A stretch of DNA of 64,000 bases from Globisporangium splendens (Eukaryota > Oomycota > Peronosporomycetes > Pythiales > Pythiaceae): positions 62,001 to 126,000 of the forward strand of contig VFIW01000037.1 in the NCBI GenBank assembly GCA_006386115.1. The letters are read 5' to 3'. The notes under the pieces are model-generated. The model was not told where the DNA came from. It saw only the letters and a program-made list of their open reading frames with translations, and searched no databases. Below are positions 1 to 10,542 of this stretch, one piece after another; position 1 is the stretch's first letter; the number at the start of each line of letters is the position of its first letter. Position numbers and translations under genes: made by a program.

Positions 1-64
1 CGCGTCCGATGCCGGACGAGCAGCCCGTGATGAACCATACTTTGGAGGAAGCTTCGGTGGCCAT
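1..64 (-). CDS. Short-chain dehydrogenase/reductase, N-terminal fragment (runs off window)
   Basis: The first 21 codons of a classical SDR read leftward from an ATG at 62-64. They encode a short Ala/Ser-rich leader followed by KVWFITGCSSGIGR, the TGxxxGxG dinucleotide-binding loop at the start of the Rossmann fold. The rest lies outside the window. It is oriented like the complete SDR at 357-1295, so the two form a head-to-tail pair. Whether it carries the intron typical of this cluster cannot be seen. Confidence 0.8.
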   Translation of the reverse strand, partial: MATEASSKVWFITGCSSGIGR

Positions 65-356
65 GGCGCTTGCTGTCTTAGCGAAAGGATTGGAGAATGA
101 GGAGGAACTTCAAGAAGACCTGCTTCCGACGTCGTCATGCAGTCCAATAGGATCTTGGCTGCTCATCAATTCGAATGATTTGATTAGTTGAAAAACGATC
201 AAGAGTGTTGGTCAATTGAAATGCATGACTTCCTGTGGTTCGTGGCAAAAAGTGCTGGTCAAAAGGCACACACACAAAATGTTCTTGTGGATCCTGTTCA
301 GTAGCGAGTCTACTATCGTGTTAGTAAGAACGTATCTTTTGCATCATTTTCTCTTC

Positions 357-1295
357 CTACTGAGCGACATCGTCGCAGTCGGTTGTCGTAGAGAGATCGG
401 CCCACGCTTGGAGCTCCTGCTGGTCCTTTTCCAGCACAATCGCGACGCCTTCGACGGCGTCTTTGCCAATGACGAGACGCGATGGGATCGTGCGGCCTTC
501 GCAGCGCCCGCTTCTCGTCAGCGCCTCGTATAGCAATGCTGCGGCCTTGATGGGATCTCCGCGCTGGTGTCCACTTCGAGCAGCTAGTGCTTTGATGCGT
601 GGCTCCGTGATCACACTCAAGTCGTCGATGGTGTTCTTGGCTTGGATCATGTTCTCACCGAAGAGAATCGTGCGGAAGGCGCCAAAGTCGACGGACGTGA
701 CTTCGATACCCAAGTGCGCGACCTCGGCGCGCAGTGACTCGGAAAGTCCAGCGACCGCAAACTTGCTTGCACTGTAGATTCCCGTCACTGATGATCCTCG
801 CCATCCCGCGATCGAGCCGACGTTCGCCACCACACCCGACTTCTGCGCGCGCAGGTACGGCAGCACTGCTCGGATCATGTTTGTGATACCAAACACATTG
901 GTGTTGAACTGATCGTAGATCTCGCTTGCACTGTAGCACATTCGCACATACATGACATGAGCAACGGATAAAGGACATACCAGCGTCCAGATAAAGTCAA
1001 ACTAATGCACCAACCTGCACTCCTCGACGGCACCTTGGAGCACGTAGCCAGCGTTGTTGACGAGGATATCGATTCGTCCGTAGATGGCGACGGCGTCTGC
1101 AATGATCTGCTTGAGCACGTGGTCGGAAGACGTCACGTCGAGCGAGACCGCCGCTGCACCGCGCTGCTTCAGATCGTCAAGTTTATTCACATTGCGCGCC
1201 GTGGCGATGACACGATCGCCTCGTGCGAGCGCAGCGAGTGCTAGTTCACGCCCGAGGCCCGAGGAGCAGCCGGTGATGAGCCACACTTTGGACAT
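357..1295 (-). CDS. Short-chain dehydrogenase/reductase, two exons
   Basis: Exons are 1295-1015 and 930-357 with an 84-bp GT-AG intron (1014-931); the joined frame gives 284 residues. It should catalyse NAD(P)H-dependent reduction of a carbonyl or oxidation of an alcohol; the substrate is unknown. Visible marks are TGCSSGLG at about 8-15, NNAG at about 80, Ser about 133, Tyr 146 and Lys 150 (YSASK). An Arg after beta-2 (TAR) suggests NADP(H), by family rule. The start is the ATG directly before the Rossmann strand, as in the neighbouring SDRs; longer upstream frames have no SDR similarity. The intron interrupts the Ser codon after EEC, the same place as in type B genes of this window, so they share ancestry. 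It lies outside the palindromes and looks intact. Confidence 0.88.
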
Positions 1296-2640
1296 GGCGG
1301 GTGACTGGTGCTTCTTTTGAAGAGCTCTACTGTGCGCCGCACTCGTCGGATTTGGAAATGACGGAGAGGGAACGACAGCTCTGCCGCAAAGCACCCAGTT
1401 TTGCAAGTCGCCATGTGAGATCTGCCCATCTGTCGCGCTCACTTCGGTGGAGCGGGCTGTGATTCGCTGGGGAGAAAGTGACGCACATGTCGCAGATGTT
1501 GAAGTTTCGTGCAACGATGTGTGAGCATCGATTGACGCTCGTGCTGAAAGGTGCTGCGGCCTCTGTTGCAAACGGCTGCTCTCGCAGACTGCAGCGTAAT
1601 GAGGTGGGCTCTGGTTAGATGCGCAGTACGCCATAGCCGCATATCTGCAAGCAGCCCAGCCGACACAGCAACTCAGCGTGAGCATTGACTCACTCGGAGC
1701 CACTTGCACACAAATCAGAAGAACCATTGCGTCATTCCTCGACAGGTTCCTATTTGATATGCACTCCTTCAGCAGGTTCCTGTTTGTTGTGTTGAAATGG
1801 CTGCACTCGCAAACTACAGTGTAATCTCGCGGTGGTGGTCAGGAGCGCGCTGCGCATAGCTCGCTAAAGCTCTTCATGGGTTGCATGAAAGAGTGGAACT
1901 TTCATTAAAATATAAAGGTTCCCATAATGTCAAAATCAATATTGAGTATTTTGTATAATCAAAATTAGTTTTAGCAGCACGCATTATCTGAACAATGAAG
2001 CTACCATTCCGCACAATCAGCCATTCTGCGGTGCTGTGGCAAACGATTGACAGTGCTCTAGACATCAAGTTACCATAATTGGCCTCTGGGGCTCGCCATA
2101 CAGCCACGCAGGCGGAGGATTCACTCAGGCTTGACTGGATCCAGGGTACTCATCGTACTTGAACTGCTCAGATGTGTCCGTGCTCTTTCCATATTGCAAC
2201 ACAGATGCGAGGCGCACCTCTGAACCGCAACGATAGAGAGCGCCTGCTGGGGTCGCTGCCTAGACCACTTTTCGCTCGCGGCATTGCAACGCACCTGCGG
2301 ACATGGTTGGTGCCCCATTTTTCAATTTGTTGGGAAGCTGGCATCGCCAGATTGAATATACTGCAGCCACCAAGAGCTGAAAATGCCATCCGACTCCCTC
2401 CCCGGTTTCCGCGACTGGTGCGTGACGTTTTGCGAGTTCGTGTCGTGTTTTGCCATCGCCATGTCGTTCTCCAAGCCCGCTAGCGCGAGTGAAGCCGGAA
2501 GTGAGTGGTTTGACAAGTCCTTCATTCTTGGGTCTGCGTCGTCCGTTTGGGCTGGATGCATCTTTATCTTTATAAGGTGAGGTATATTTAGGTTCATCGT
2601 CGTGACCTACAATATCCATTCTTAATCTTCATTACGAATT
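1296..2640. other. Gene-poor stretch between SDR and LINE
   Basis: Apart from the diverged repeats at 1573-1845, no convincing gene was seen. The frames that stay open here (for example 2383-2580 plus, 2260-2619 minus) overlap each other on opposite strands, have no recognisable domains, and are read as chance. The right edge merges with the 3' side of the LINE, whose exact end cannot be fixed without other copies. Confidence 0.4.
1573..1845. repeat. Two diverged direct repeats upstream of the SDR
   Basis: The segment near 1573-1625 (GGCTGCTCTCGCAGACTGCA and following bases) returns near 1790-1845 as GGCTGCACTCGCAAACTACA and following bases, about 220 bp further from the gene, roughly three quarters identical by eye. 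Both copies lie upstream of the SDR starting at 1295, so this may be a duplicated promoter region or the edge of a former extra SDR copy. Confidence 0.4.
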
Positions 2641-2662
2641 TCATACAGGAGTGTAAATGTGT

Positions 2663-4441
2663 CTATACCGTGGATTGCACTAGATCACTTCTGAATGCTA
2701 AATAATCTTTGACCAGGATGGCATGTTCTCTTGGTCCTATGTGATGCTGCCTTGTGTTGTCCAATGACCTTGGGTCTTCCGAACTTCGCATAAGCCAATG
2801 CATGACGTCGTTGTCAAGATCCTGGGTGAGATTGTTGAAAGCAGCTCGATGAGTTGGGAAGCGAACCTGCGTTGAGGTTCTGGTGTCCATGACTAGGTTG
2901 GCGGCTGAGTCCGCCATCTTGTTGAAGGCACGGTAGTGATGGTACCATCCTCGGATGTCGATGCAATCCGCGAGTCGTCGACTTGTCCGGTAGAAACGTG
3001 CCAATCGGTGCTGTCGAGGGGACCGATGCATTCGCTGTTGGGAGATAATCAGTGCACTGTCTCCAATCACGTACAACGGTTCGAAGCGACTGCGTTGGGC
3101 TTCTCGGAGTCTATGTATGAGACCCCAGTACCCGGCAAAGTTGTTGGTCGTGTCCTTCCTGCTATATGCCATGCTCGCGGCCCAAATTAAACTGGCTGTG
3201 TGCGAGTCCTTATGGACACGCACGATAATGGATCCAGTCCCTCATGGTCCTGGATTGCCGCGTGATCCACCATCGAAAAACAACAGGTAAACGCCGCGAG
3301 TATCACTTGGAGTCAAGGGGAGGGCGTCGGTTTGGCTGAGAAAGCAGTCGACATATGCCTTGAGAACTGCTGCAAACGTGTGACCGTCCGAGTCTCCAGC
3401 TTGCGCTTCAGCGAGTCGTGTGAGGTTTCGCATTCCTGCCTCTAATCTCGTCATCATGATCGCCATCTCAGCAGTCGATTCGATTGGATCCGAATCCATG
3501 CGTCGCAGATGCGCACACCAAATGGCTTGTATGAGCGACACGCTCATATATCGCCACAGCATGTGTGCGACGGGATAGAGGTGATCTTGGAGATGTTCAT
3601 TGGAGAACTTGTGTCCGATAATGTGTCTCTTGATCGTGGTCCATGCATGCCTTGGAGTATCTGGTAGATCCAGACTGAAGATCCAGATTGCGGGGTCGTG
3701 ACCATGAGTGATTCCGATCTTCGCCCATAGCGCATAAAAGTAGTTCCACACCAGTTTGGCTTTCGGACACTCCCAGAATAGATGTTGAACAGAAGATTGG
3801 ACAACTTGGGAACATTCGGGATTCGAGCAGGATAGATCAGTTTTCTCATAGTTCCACATGGTGACTTCCGGTGGGTATTGCAGCCGGAGAAGAGTCTGGG
3901 TTGTATAAGCAGTAATCCCTGGGATGTTGTGTAATTCGCTCCATTGGATTAATTGCAGTCCTGGCCACAGAGATCCTGCTGTATGGACAGCTTTGTTGAC
4001 TGCTGCATCTCGAGTATCTTTGTCAATTTGTGTCCTCGTTGCTGCAACTTGTTGCCGATAGAAAGATCTGGTCGTATTGTATCGTCCGTTGCCACCCCAT
4101 AGTTGCACGATTCTTGTGAAACGTGGATGTGCATGGAACGGCACCTTCTGCCCGTTCAAGTCTCTTGTTGCCATGATGTCACAGTCCATTGCGGAGTGAA
4201 CTGTATGCGTAGCTTTGACTAGGGTCGTGTCGACGTGGGTCAGAGTTGCTTCACTGGTGTGCAGATGCCATTCGTTGTTATAATGACGTTGCCCGTTGTA
4301 CAGCCGAAGCACATTTGTTTGCTGTGGTCGATACAGAAGCTGTGGGAAGTTGGATACCAACGTAGCGCATAACCGCTCGAGCGCTCGAATAGACGGCCGG
4401 GAGGATCCGGAGATTCCACATGTTGGGATGAAGTTAAGCAC
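2663..4441 (-). pseudogene. LINE C-terminal zinc knuckle and RNase H, frameshifted
   Basis: The frame 4441-3242 has a CCHC-type knuckle (CSNPECSQV with HLFWEC, near 3760-3850). It ends in FFDGGSRGNPGP, the first RNase H strand with its catalytic Asp. The rest of RNase H continues in another frame, 3223-2663, with VIGDSALIISQ and the FNKMADSAANLVM end. The domain is therefore broken by a frameshift at about 3230. RNase H would remove the RNA template during copying. Confidence 0.8.
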
Positions 4442-4449
4442 TCCTGGTC

Positions 4450-5151
4450 TTATCCATTCCCATCGAAGTATGTCGCCCAGTTGTGCTGTTCCAACTGATA
4501 ATGATGTGTGAGCAAGCTTGTAAGGGAGCCGTTGGAATCAAGAAGCCACCCATCTGCAGTCGAGGTCATGTATGGCAGCCATTCTGCACAGAATGTCCCA
4601 CGTAGCTTTCGTCCTTCAGCGGCGATACCTGGAAGCCTGTCAGACATTTTAGAACTGAGGTCGATCTGGAACACATCGCCGTCCCATTGAGTCTGCACAA
4701 TTGTCGACTTGAAGTGCTCGCAACACCAACGTACATTATCACGTTCTCTGGGCTCATAGGGTCGAGAATGGAGCGACGTACATAATGATGCGCCAGTTGT
4801 CCACATGTTATCACGAAGCTGGGGTGGCCGCCTCGGAATTGCATCGAGCGGTGTGATGTACGTCGAAGAAGCCCTTGTGTTGTGCAGCAAGATTTCCCCG
4901 ATGACCTGAGCGATGTGAGAGGTAGTGATTGCCCATTTGGAGACTGCTGTGACGCTCATTGTCATCAGCTCAGTTCTGATGTTGGGTACTGACAAGCCTC
5001 CATTCATTTTTTTGAGTTCAGCTTGTTCTTCCTTCATCCACGGTTTCGCAGGCTTACCATTCCTTGAGCCCGAGACAAATTGTTTCACTAGGTCGTGTAG
5101 CTGATTGACAATAGCCGTAGAGGGCCAGGAGTGCCTGGCCACATAAAGCAC
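4450..5151 (-). pseudogene. LINE ORF2 segment between RT and zinc knuckle
   Basis: This minus frame continues the LINE polyprotein after the RT (thumb/connector region), recognisable by position and a conserved KEEQAELKKMNGGLSVPNI-type segment often found after LINE RTs. It is out of frame with both neighbours, which indicates frameshifts near 5200 and 4445. It has no catalytic motif of its own. Confidence 0.6.
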
Positions 5152-5220
5152 TTTGGGTATGATGATGGCACTGGCAATTGCTGCGCGTTGGGCGACAGAG
5201 TGAGTTTTGAGACGCGCAAG

Positions 5221-6729
5221 TCAAAGTCTGACACGTAAGGCTTGGATGCACTTGGACCAGTTACTTGCATTCGAAGGCGTTTGTCCGACTTGGATGCCGA
5301 GGTAGCGGCAATGTTCCTCACGTTGTAGCACATGAATGTCACTGACTGACTCATCGGTGGAGCTGCATTCCTTGTTCAGCGGTAATACCGCAGATTTATG
5401 CCGATTGACTCGAAGCCCAGAAGCTGCTCCATATTTGTCCAGGATTGCAAACACGGCACTAATATCCTTGGGATCGCTAAGATAAATGGTCGTGTCGTCT
5501 GCGTACCCTCCAAGTCTGACTTCAGTTGCGCATCCTGCTGCCTGGAGTTCAACGCCGTGTATTTCGTCACTCTCTTCGATTTTCCGATAAAGAACCTCTA
5601 ACGCCAAGATGAAGAGAAGAGGGGCCAGCGGACATCCTTGACGAATTCCGGATGTCACGTTGTACTTTCCCGACAGGAAACCGTTGACAATGAACTTGTA
5701 AGTGGTTTGAGAGTGTAACACCTTCACTAAGTGTACTAACTTCAATGGGAACCCAAGATGCTGGAGCGCTTGTGCCAGAAAGCTGCGATCGAGTGAATCA
5801 TAGGCTTTAGCAAAATCAAGGAGCAACGCGATCGCTCTGGACATGGCGGGGTCGCTCGTGGCCCGCTGTTGCGCAGCCAATAACATATCGATCGTCGTCG
5901 GGATTGCTCGCCCTGGAACGAAACCAGCTTGCATGTGATGGATAAGCCAAGGGAGCACAGTTCGTAATCTGGTTGCAAATATCCGTGTGAATATTTTGTA
6001 ATCCGAGTTGAGGAGTGCGATTGGCCTGTAGTCCAGCGGCGATGCAGCAGAGACGGACTTTTTTATGCAGTGAATATGTGCTTCACTGAACGAACTTGGT
6101 AGAACGCATTCGGGTATCCACAAGTTGAAAAGTCGCTCGAATAGGACGGTAATCTCGTCACAGTGGTCTCTGCACCAGTCATTGCCGAGTTCGTCAGGAC
6201 CGTGAGCTTTGCCTCTCTTGCATTTCTTCACAGCCTGTTTAATTTCACTCGAATTGATCGGTTTGAGCAGGAAGTCTAATCTGTCCGACGGAGGAATAGC
6301 TGTTCCTGGATCAAGGATTTGATCAATGTCAGTTTGCAGAGTGGGTGCCTGTTGCATGATTGTTTTCCATCCTTCTCCCATGTCGTCGGCAAGTTCTCGT
6401 GAACGCATGGGTTCGTGAGTAGCTGTGCCACCGAGTGTGAAGATAGTGTTGTCAAGGAACTTGGTCGAGATACGCTTGTAGAAGGATTTGCTCGTTTTTC
6501 GTTCATGATGCATGTGCTCCCGAAAAATGCGGTCCTGTTTTGAAGCCTGCCACTTCGATTTGCATTCTGCAATGGCACGACGAATACTCGTGGCGGTGGT
6601 AAGAAACTCTTGCGACAACTCCACGTTGTGATCACCCACCGCTCCACCAGAGTGACCGAGCATCTGCGCTTCTGATTCTGAGAGACGTCGTTGCAACCTC
6701 TGGATTTTCTTCTTGTATCCTTGATTCAA
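5221..6729 (-). pseudogene. LINE reverse transcriptase domain
   Basis: An open minus frame of 502 residues carries the RT core: YRPIALLNSDYKIFTRI, motif A DFAKAYDSL, motif B SGIRQGCPLAPLLF and motif C GYADDT, in the expected order. Both catalytic Asp residues of motif C are kept, so the polymerase block was recently intact. However, the frame opens downstream of the endonuclease only after a frameshift, and breaks again at about 5221 before the thumb region. It is part of a dead element and not a host gene. Confidence 0.9.
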
Positions 6730-6888
6730 TCTGGCGAAGTGCGATTTTTTAGCTTCAAGGTACCTGATCCTGAGCGCGATCTTGGCTTCGTCTCACCAAT
6801 TTGCTGTGACCAGAGCATAATCACGAGGCGAAGAGTAACGCCCACGTAATTTATCAAGTTGATCATGGGCTTTTTCGAAGAAATCTTT

Positions 6889-7882
6889 TCAAATACTCGT
6901 CGCATGCGCCGCTGCATTCTTCGGAAGTGGATAGACAACTTGAGGTTTCTTGCTTTGGATCACCTTGTCAGGAGCAGCTACCCGGATCGTGACTCCATTG
7001 TGATCGGAGAATGGACCAGCTACGCTTTGGTAGACGCTGCGAACCCAGTCGAGATGGTCATTGCTGCAATACCATCGGTCGAGCCTACTGCTGGCACTGT
7101 CACCTGAAGGCAGTGTATAGTAGTAGGTGTGATGCTGCCGATGGAATGCTTTGACGTCTCGTGTGTCCGTGGCGCGAAGAGCATCATCCTCGAGGATGTC
7201 AACAAGATCCAATTTCTGGAGCAGTTTCTTCAATTCCCTGGAATCGTGCACTTTGTTGTGGGTGTTGTGAGACCTGTCTGCCGTCTGGTTGAGAGTGCAA
7301 TTAAAGTCTCCACCGCACAGAATGGGTCCATCATGTGACTAGAGGAGACCTGATAGTGCTCTGTAGAAAGCTTCCCTTGCAAATACGGTAGAAGGAGCGT
7401 AGATGTTGAGAAGTAACACCGTTTCACCACGCAACGTCACCATAGCTGCCATCCAGTGCGCATTCCACTGATCCTGCTTATATGGAGCCAGTGTAGGTAT
7501 GCACGAATAGGGATTCAACAAGATCGCCACTCTTCCTTTGCGCTCGGTGGAAGCTGACCAGAGAGAGAGAGAGTCTGGGATCCGACTCTTCTGATGGTTC
7601 CTGAAAACCCCAACTTCGACGAAATCTGGATTGCATTGATGCCACTTCGGTCTCCATGACGTGCGTTTCTTGGAGAAAGACAATGTCCAATGATCCCGAG
7701 TCATCAGTCTGTCGAAAATGTGAAAACCACGCGTTCAGATTGGCGTCGGATTTGAAGAAGACCATCGCATTCTGTGTGTGGAACCCAACAGTTAGCTCAT
7801 GGCGAGCATTGACTGTCGCACTGCGCGTTCTGGGTAGGTGGTTGTCATGACGAGCTTGGGTTGTGGGTTGATATGGTCGCAA
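6889..7882 (-). pseudogene. LINE endonuclease domain (exonuclease-endonuclease-phosphatase), frameshifted
   Basis: Three minus-strand frames (7882-7478, 7704-7339, 7251-6889) together give an APE-like nuclease, which nicks target DNA to prime reverse transcription. Seen: an acidic motif in IVFLQETHV near the start, a central LLLNIYAP strand, a DRWYCS segment and the terminal SDHNGV motif carrying the catalytic His. At least two frameshifts separate the pieces, so no active protein is expected. It precedes the RT as in autonomous LINEs. Confidence 0.8.
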
Positions 7883-7996
7883 CGGTAGTCCATCGCCGGA
7901 GTACGTTGATGTGCCTTGTATTCCACGTTGTACTTCCGCCGAAGAGAAGAGTGCAGCAATTATTGTAGGGGCGAATAGGCATGAGGCAATAAACTA

Positions 7997-9067
7997 TTGA
8001 TCAACAGATGTTGCAATCCACGGATATCGCCGAATATTTCAAGGAAACTCTGCTCTTGCTCGCTCGCGAGTCGGTCGATCTCTCGAAGACCGACGCCGTT
8101 CCGCAACTTACTTCCTCCGACAGAAAGCAACTTGCATCAACCACCACCACACACTCACAACACGCAAGTAGCTTCGAAATCTCCAACAACAGCTGCCAGC
8201 ACCACCACAACACCCTCCTCCCAAAAGGTCTGGTTCATCACAGGGTGCTCCTCGGGCATTGGTCGTGAACTCGCCCTCGCCGCGCTCGCACGCGGGGACA
8301 AGGTCATCGCCACAGCGCGCAGTGCGAACAAGCTCGACGACATCAAGCAGCGCGGCGCACACACGATCGCGCTCGACGTGACGTGGACCGACGACGTGCT
8401 CCAGAAAACCATCGCGGATGCCGTCGCAGTCTACGGTCGCATCGACATCCTCGTCAACAACGCCGGGTACGTGCTCCGAGGCGCGGTGGAGGAGTGCAGC
8501 GCGCAGGAAGTGTACGATCTGTTCAACACGAACGTCTTCGGCGTGCTCAACATGGTGCGCGCCGTGATGCCGTACTTGCGCGCGCAAAAGTCGGGCGTGG
8601 TCGCCAACATCGGATCGCTCGCCGCGTGGCGCAGCCATGCCACGACGGGGATGTACTGCGCGACCAAGTTCGCGACCGCCGGCATCACCGAGGGTCTGCG
8701 CGAAGAAGTCGAGCACCTGGGCATCGAAGTCACGTCCATCGACCTCGGCTCGTTCCGCACAGAGCTCGCGGCCAACATGGTGATCGCGAAGCGCAACATC
8801 CCGGAGCTCGATGCCGCCACGAACCCCGTCCGCGAGTTTCTGTCTCAGCTCCACGGCAAGCAGCCAGGCGACCCCGTGAAGGCAGCCAAGCTCATCTCGG
8901 AGCTGCTCACCAAGACGGGTCGCGGCGCTGGTCGCACGCTCCCACCTCGCCTGGCGTTCGGTAAGGACTCGGTCGCGTACGTCAAGGACGCGCTCGAGCG
9001 CAGCCAGAAGATGCTCGACGAGTGGTCCGACATCGTGTCCACGACCAACCACGACGACGTTGCGTGA
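7997..9067 (+). CDS. Type A short-chain dehydrogenase/reductase (A1), intronless, start unresolved
   Basis: The frame is open from 7997 to a TGA at 9065-9067 and the SDR fold starts near 8223 (QKVWFITGCSSGIG). NNAG lies near 8456 and YCATK near 8653; the active-site Ser precedes them in GSLAAW. There is no in-frame ATG between 7997 (a TTG) and the SDR domain, unlike A3 at 35413. The true start may come from an unseen upstream exon, or the start may be lost. The leader is Ser/Thr/His-rich. The ECS codons that hold an intron in type B and in the SDR at 357-1295 are continuous here. It converges on B1. GC content is visibly higher than in the surrounding DNA. Confidence 0.7.
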   Translation: MINRCCNPRISPNISRKLCSCSLASRSISRRPTPFRNLLPPTESNLHQPPPHTHNTQVASKSPTTAASTTTTPSSQKVWFITGCSSGIGRELALAALARGDKVIATARSANKLDDIKQRGAHTIALDVTWTDDVLQKTIADAVAVYGRIDILVNNAGYVLRGAVEECSAQEVYDLFNTNVFGVLNMVRAVMPYLRAQKSGVVANIGSLAAWRSHATTGMYCATKFATAGITEGLREEVEHLGIEVTSIDLGSFRTELAANMVIAKRNIPELDAATNPVREFLSQLHGKQPGDPVKAAKLISELLTKTGRGAGRTLPPRLAFGKDSVAYVKDALERSQKMLDEWSDIVSTTNHDDVA

Positions 9068-9262
9068 GTGGGAGAAGGCAGCTTCGTTGTTCACCTGCTG
9101 AATTCTCTATTGGTATCAGAAAAGTTGACAGTTTGATGTCCTTAAGTTTTTACACTTGCTGAACAGAATAAAACTGTTTATTTTGTCAATGAAAGAGAGC
9201 GCACAAAGGAAATACGCTCTTACTATGATTGACCTTGCTGTCGGAAGCAAGTCTCAGTTGTC
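9068..9262. terminator. Shared convergent 3' region of A1 and B1
   Basis: Only 195 bp separate the two stop codons. AATAAA on the plus strand at 9168-9173 serves A1, and its mirror (TTTATT at 9178-9183) serves B1 on the minus strand. The polyadenylation signals are 10 bp apart, so the transcripts probably overlap at their 3' ends. The same block recurs at each A/B pair of the window. Confidence 0.6.
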
Positions 9263-10258
9263 TTACTGCACGTCGTCACAGTCGGTCGACGCAGCAATGT
9301 CAGACCACTCGCTGAGCTCTTGCTGGCGCAACTCCAACACGGACGTCTCGAATGCCACGGCGTCCTTGCCGAGCACCAGTCTCGCAGGCAATGCGCGTCC
9401 TGCGCATCGACCCGACTTTGTCAGAGCTTCCACGATCACCTTGGCTCCCTTCACTGGGTCACCCGGCTGCTTGCCATTCACCAACGCCAAGTGGGCTTTC
9501 GCTGGCGCCGTCACAGGGTCCAAGTCCGCAATGTGCTTCTTCGCGGAAAAGGAGCCAGCGCCGAGAAGAGACGTGCGGAAGTATCCCGGTTCGATCGCCG
9601 TGACGTCGATGCCGAGGTGGCTCACTTCAGCGCGGAGAGACTCGGAGATGCCCGCGACGGCAAACTTTGTGGCGCAGTAGAGACCGCTGCCTGGAAAGCC
9701 TTTCCATCCACCAATAGAGCCAATGTTCGCGACCACACCTGACTTCTGCTTCCGCATGTACGGCAACACGGCGCGACACACGTTCAAGATGCCAAACACA
9801 TTCGTGTTGAACTGCTGCAAAGCTTCCTCAGCACTGTGCAAACAATGCAGCCAGAGTCGGATGCGTTGGAAAGATCAATTGCGTTGTGGTGGTGGCGACA
9901 GTAGATCCTTGTGGGAAAAACGAAAGTAGTACTGATAAACGCACCTGCATTCTTCGATCGCGCCTACGAGAACGTACACGGCGTTGTTCACGAGAACGTC
10001 GATCTTCCCAAATTTCTCGACGGCTTGAGCAACGGTCGCTTCCAGAACCTCGTCCGACGACGTGACATCGAGCGGAAGCAAGAACGCACCGCGCTGCTCC
10101 AGGTCTGCGATCTTGGCGGCGTTTCTCGCCGTCGCGACAACGTTGTCACCGTGGGTGAGCGCGGCGAGCACGAGCTCCCTTCCCAGTCCCGTGGAGCAGC
10201 CGGTGATGAACCACGTTTTCTTGCTCGAGAACGAAGCTGGTGGCGAAGGTGTTGACAT
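9263..10258 (-). CDS. Type B short-chain dehydrogenase/reductase (B1)
   Basis: Exons 10258-9945 and 9833-9263 with a 111-bp intron (9944-9834, GTGCGT...CACAG) give 294 residues. TGCSTGLG is at 19-26, the active-site Ser at 144, Tyr 157 and Lys 161. The usual NNAG motif reads NNAV (91-94): the conserved Gly is Val here and in B3, while B1', B2 and B3' keep Gly. That Gly packs against the cofactor in classical SDRs, so activity may be altered. The ATG follows a CCAAT box and an Inr-like TCATTTTC at 10302-10295. It is head to head with B1' and tail to tail with A1. Confidence 0.87.
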
Positions 10259-10294
10259 GACTGGGTGTCTCTTGGAACAAATGGAAGAAATCTT

Positions 10295-10302
10295 GAAAAT
10301 GA
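10295..10302 (-). promoter_or_regulatory. Inr-like core promoter of B1
   Basis: TCATTTTC on the minus strand, 37 bp before the ATG, is followed by a pyrimidine-rich run with CCATTT and preceded by a CCAAT box. It resembles the oomycete initiator plus flanking promoter region. The mirror image serves B1' across the spacer. Confidence 0.5.
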
Positions 10303-10369
10303 CTGATTGGCTTTCATTGTTGTGCGCTCTTCTTTGCCTTCGTGCTACTTCGGAAAGAGTCGCTGTCGT

Positions 10370-10431
10370 GGGGACATTGTAAGGTCAACAGCACCATGTA
10401 ATAAGTTTTACGCAGCCATTGATGGTGGGTG
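10370..10431. other. 62-bp unique spacer at the axis of P1
   Basis: This short, unpaired segment lies between the two arms. On each side an identical GAGTCGCTGTCGT block closes the stem. It is the only sequence separating the two divergent B promoters, so any element regulating both genes would lie here or in the flanking 130 bp. Confidence 0.7.
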
Positions 10432-10490
10432 ACGACAGCGACTCTTTCCGAAGCAGCACGAAGGCAAAGAAGAGCGCACAACAATGAAAG

Positions 10491-10506
10491 CCAATCAGTC
10501 ATTTTC
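10491..10506 (+). promoter_or_regulatory. CCAAT box and Inr-like element of B1'
   Basis: CCAATCAG followed by TCATTTTC (10499-10506) and a CCATTT pyrimidine run, 37 bp before the ATG at 10543. The spacing and sequence match the B1, B3 and B3' promoters, and the type agrees with oomycete initiators. Confidence 0.5.
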
Positions 10507-10542
10507 AAGATTTCTTCCATTTGTCCCAAGAGACACCCAGTC

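Larger units (their letters stand above)
2640..7947 (-). mobile_element. Non-LTR retrotransposon (LINE), decayed, with endonuclease, RT and RNase H
   Basis: Read leftward, the region encodes an AP-type endonuclease (7882-6889), reverse transcriptase (6729-5221), a zinc knuckle and RNase H (4441-2663), all in one order but split over several frames. The right edge is placed at 7947 because from 7948 the sequence matches the upstream flank of another type A SDR copy (26791 onward). The 3' edge near 2640 is approximate; no poly-A tail or target-site duplication was identified. An APE plus RNase H layout fits the L1/Tx1-like group, but the clade is not resolved here. Confidence 0.85.

Noticed and set aside
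2383..2580. Small plus-strand gene
   Set aside because: Competing minus-strand frames, no domain, no promoter or intron evidence.
8108..9094. 328-residue minus-strand frame opposite A1 (and equivalents opposite A2, A2', A3, A3')
   Set aside because: Its composition (runs of Arg, His, Glu, Val) follows from the GC-rich codons of the SDR on the other strand; no domain, and it scales with SDR identity.
10429..10542. N-terminal extension of B1'
   Set aside because: In-frame but upstream of the Inr-like element and absent from the other B proteins; the ATG at 10543 is shared by B1, B3 and B3'.
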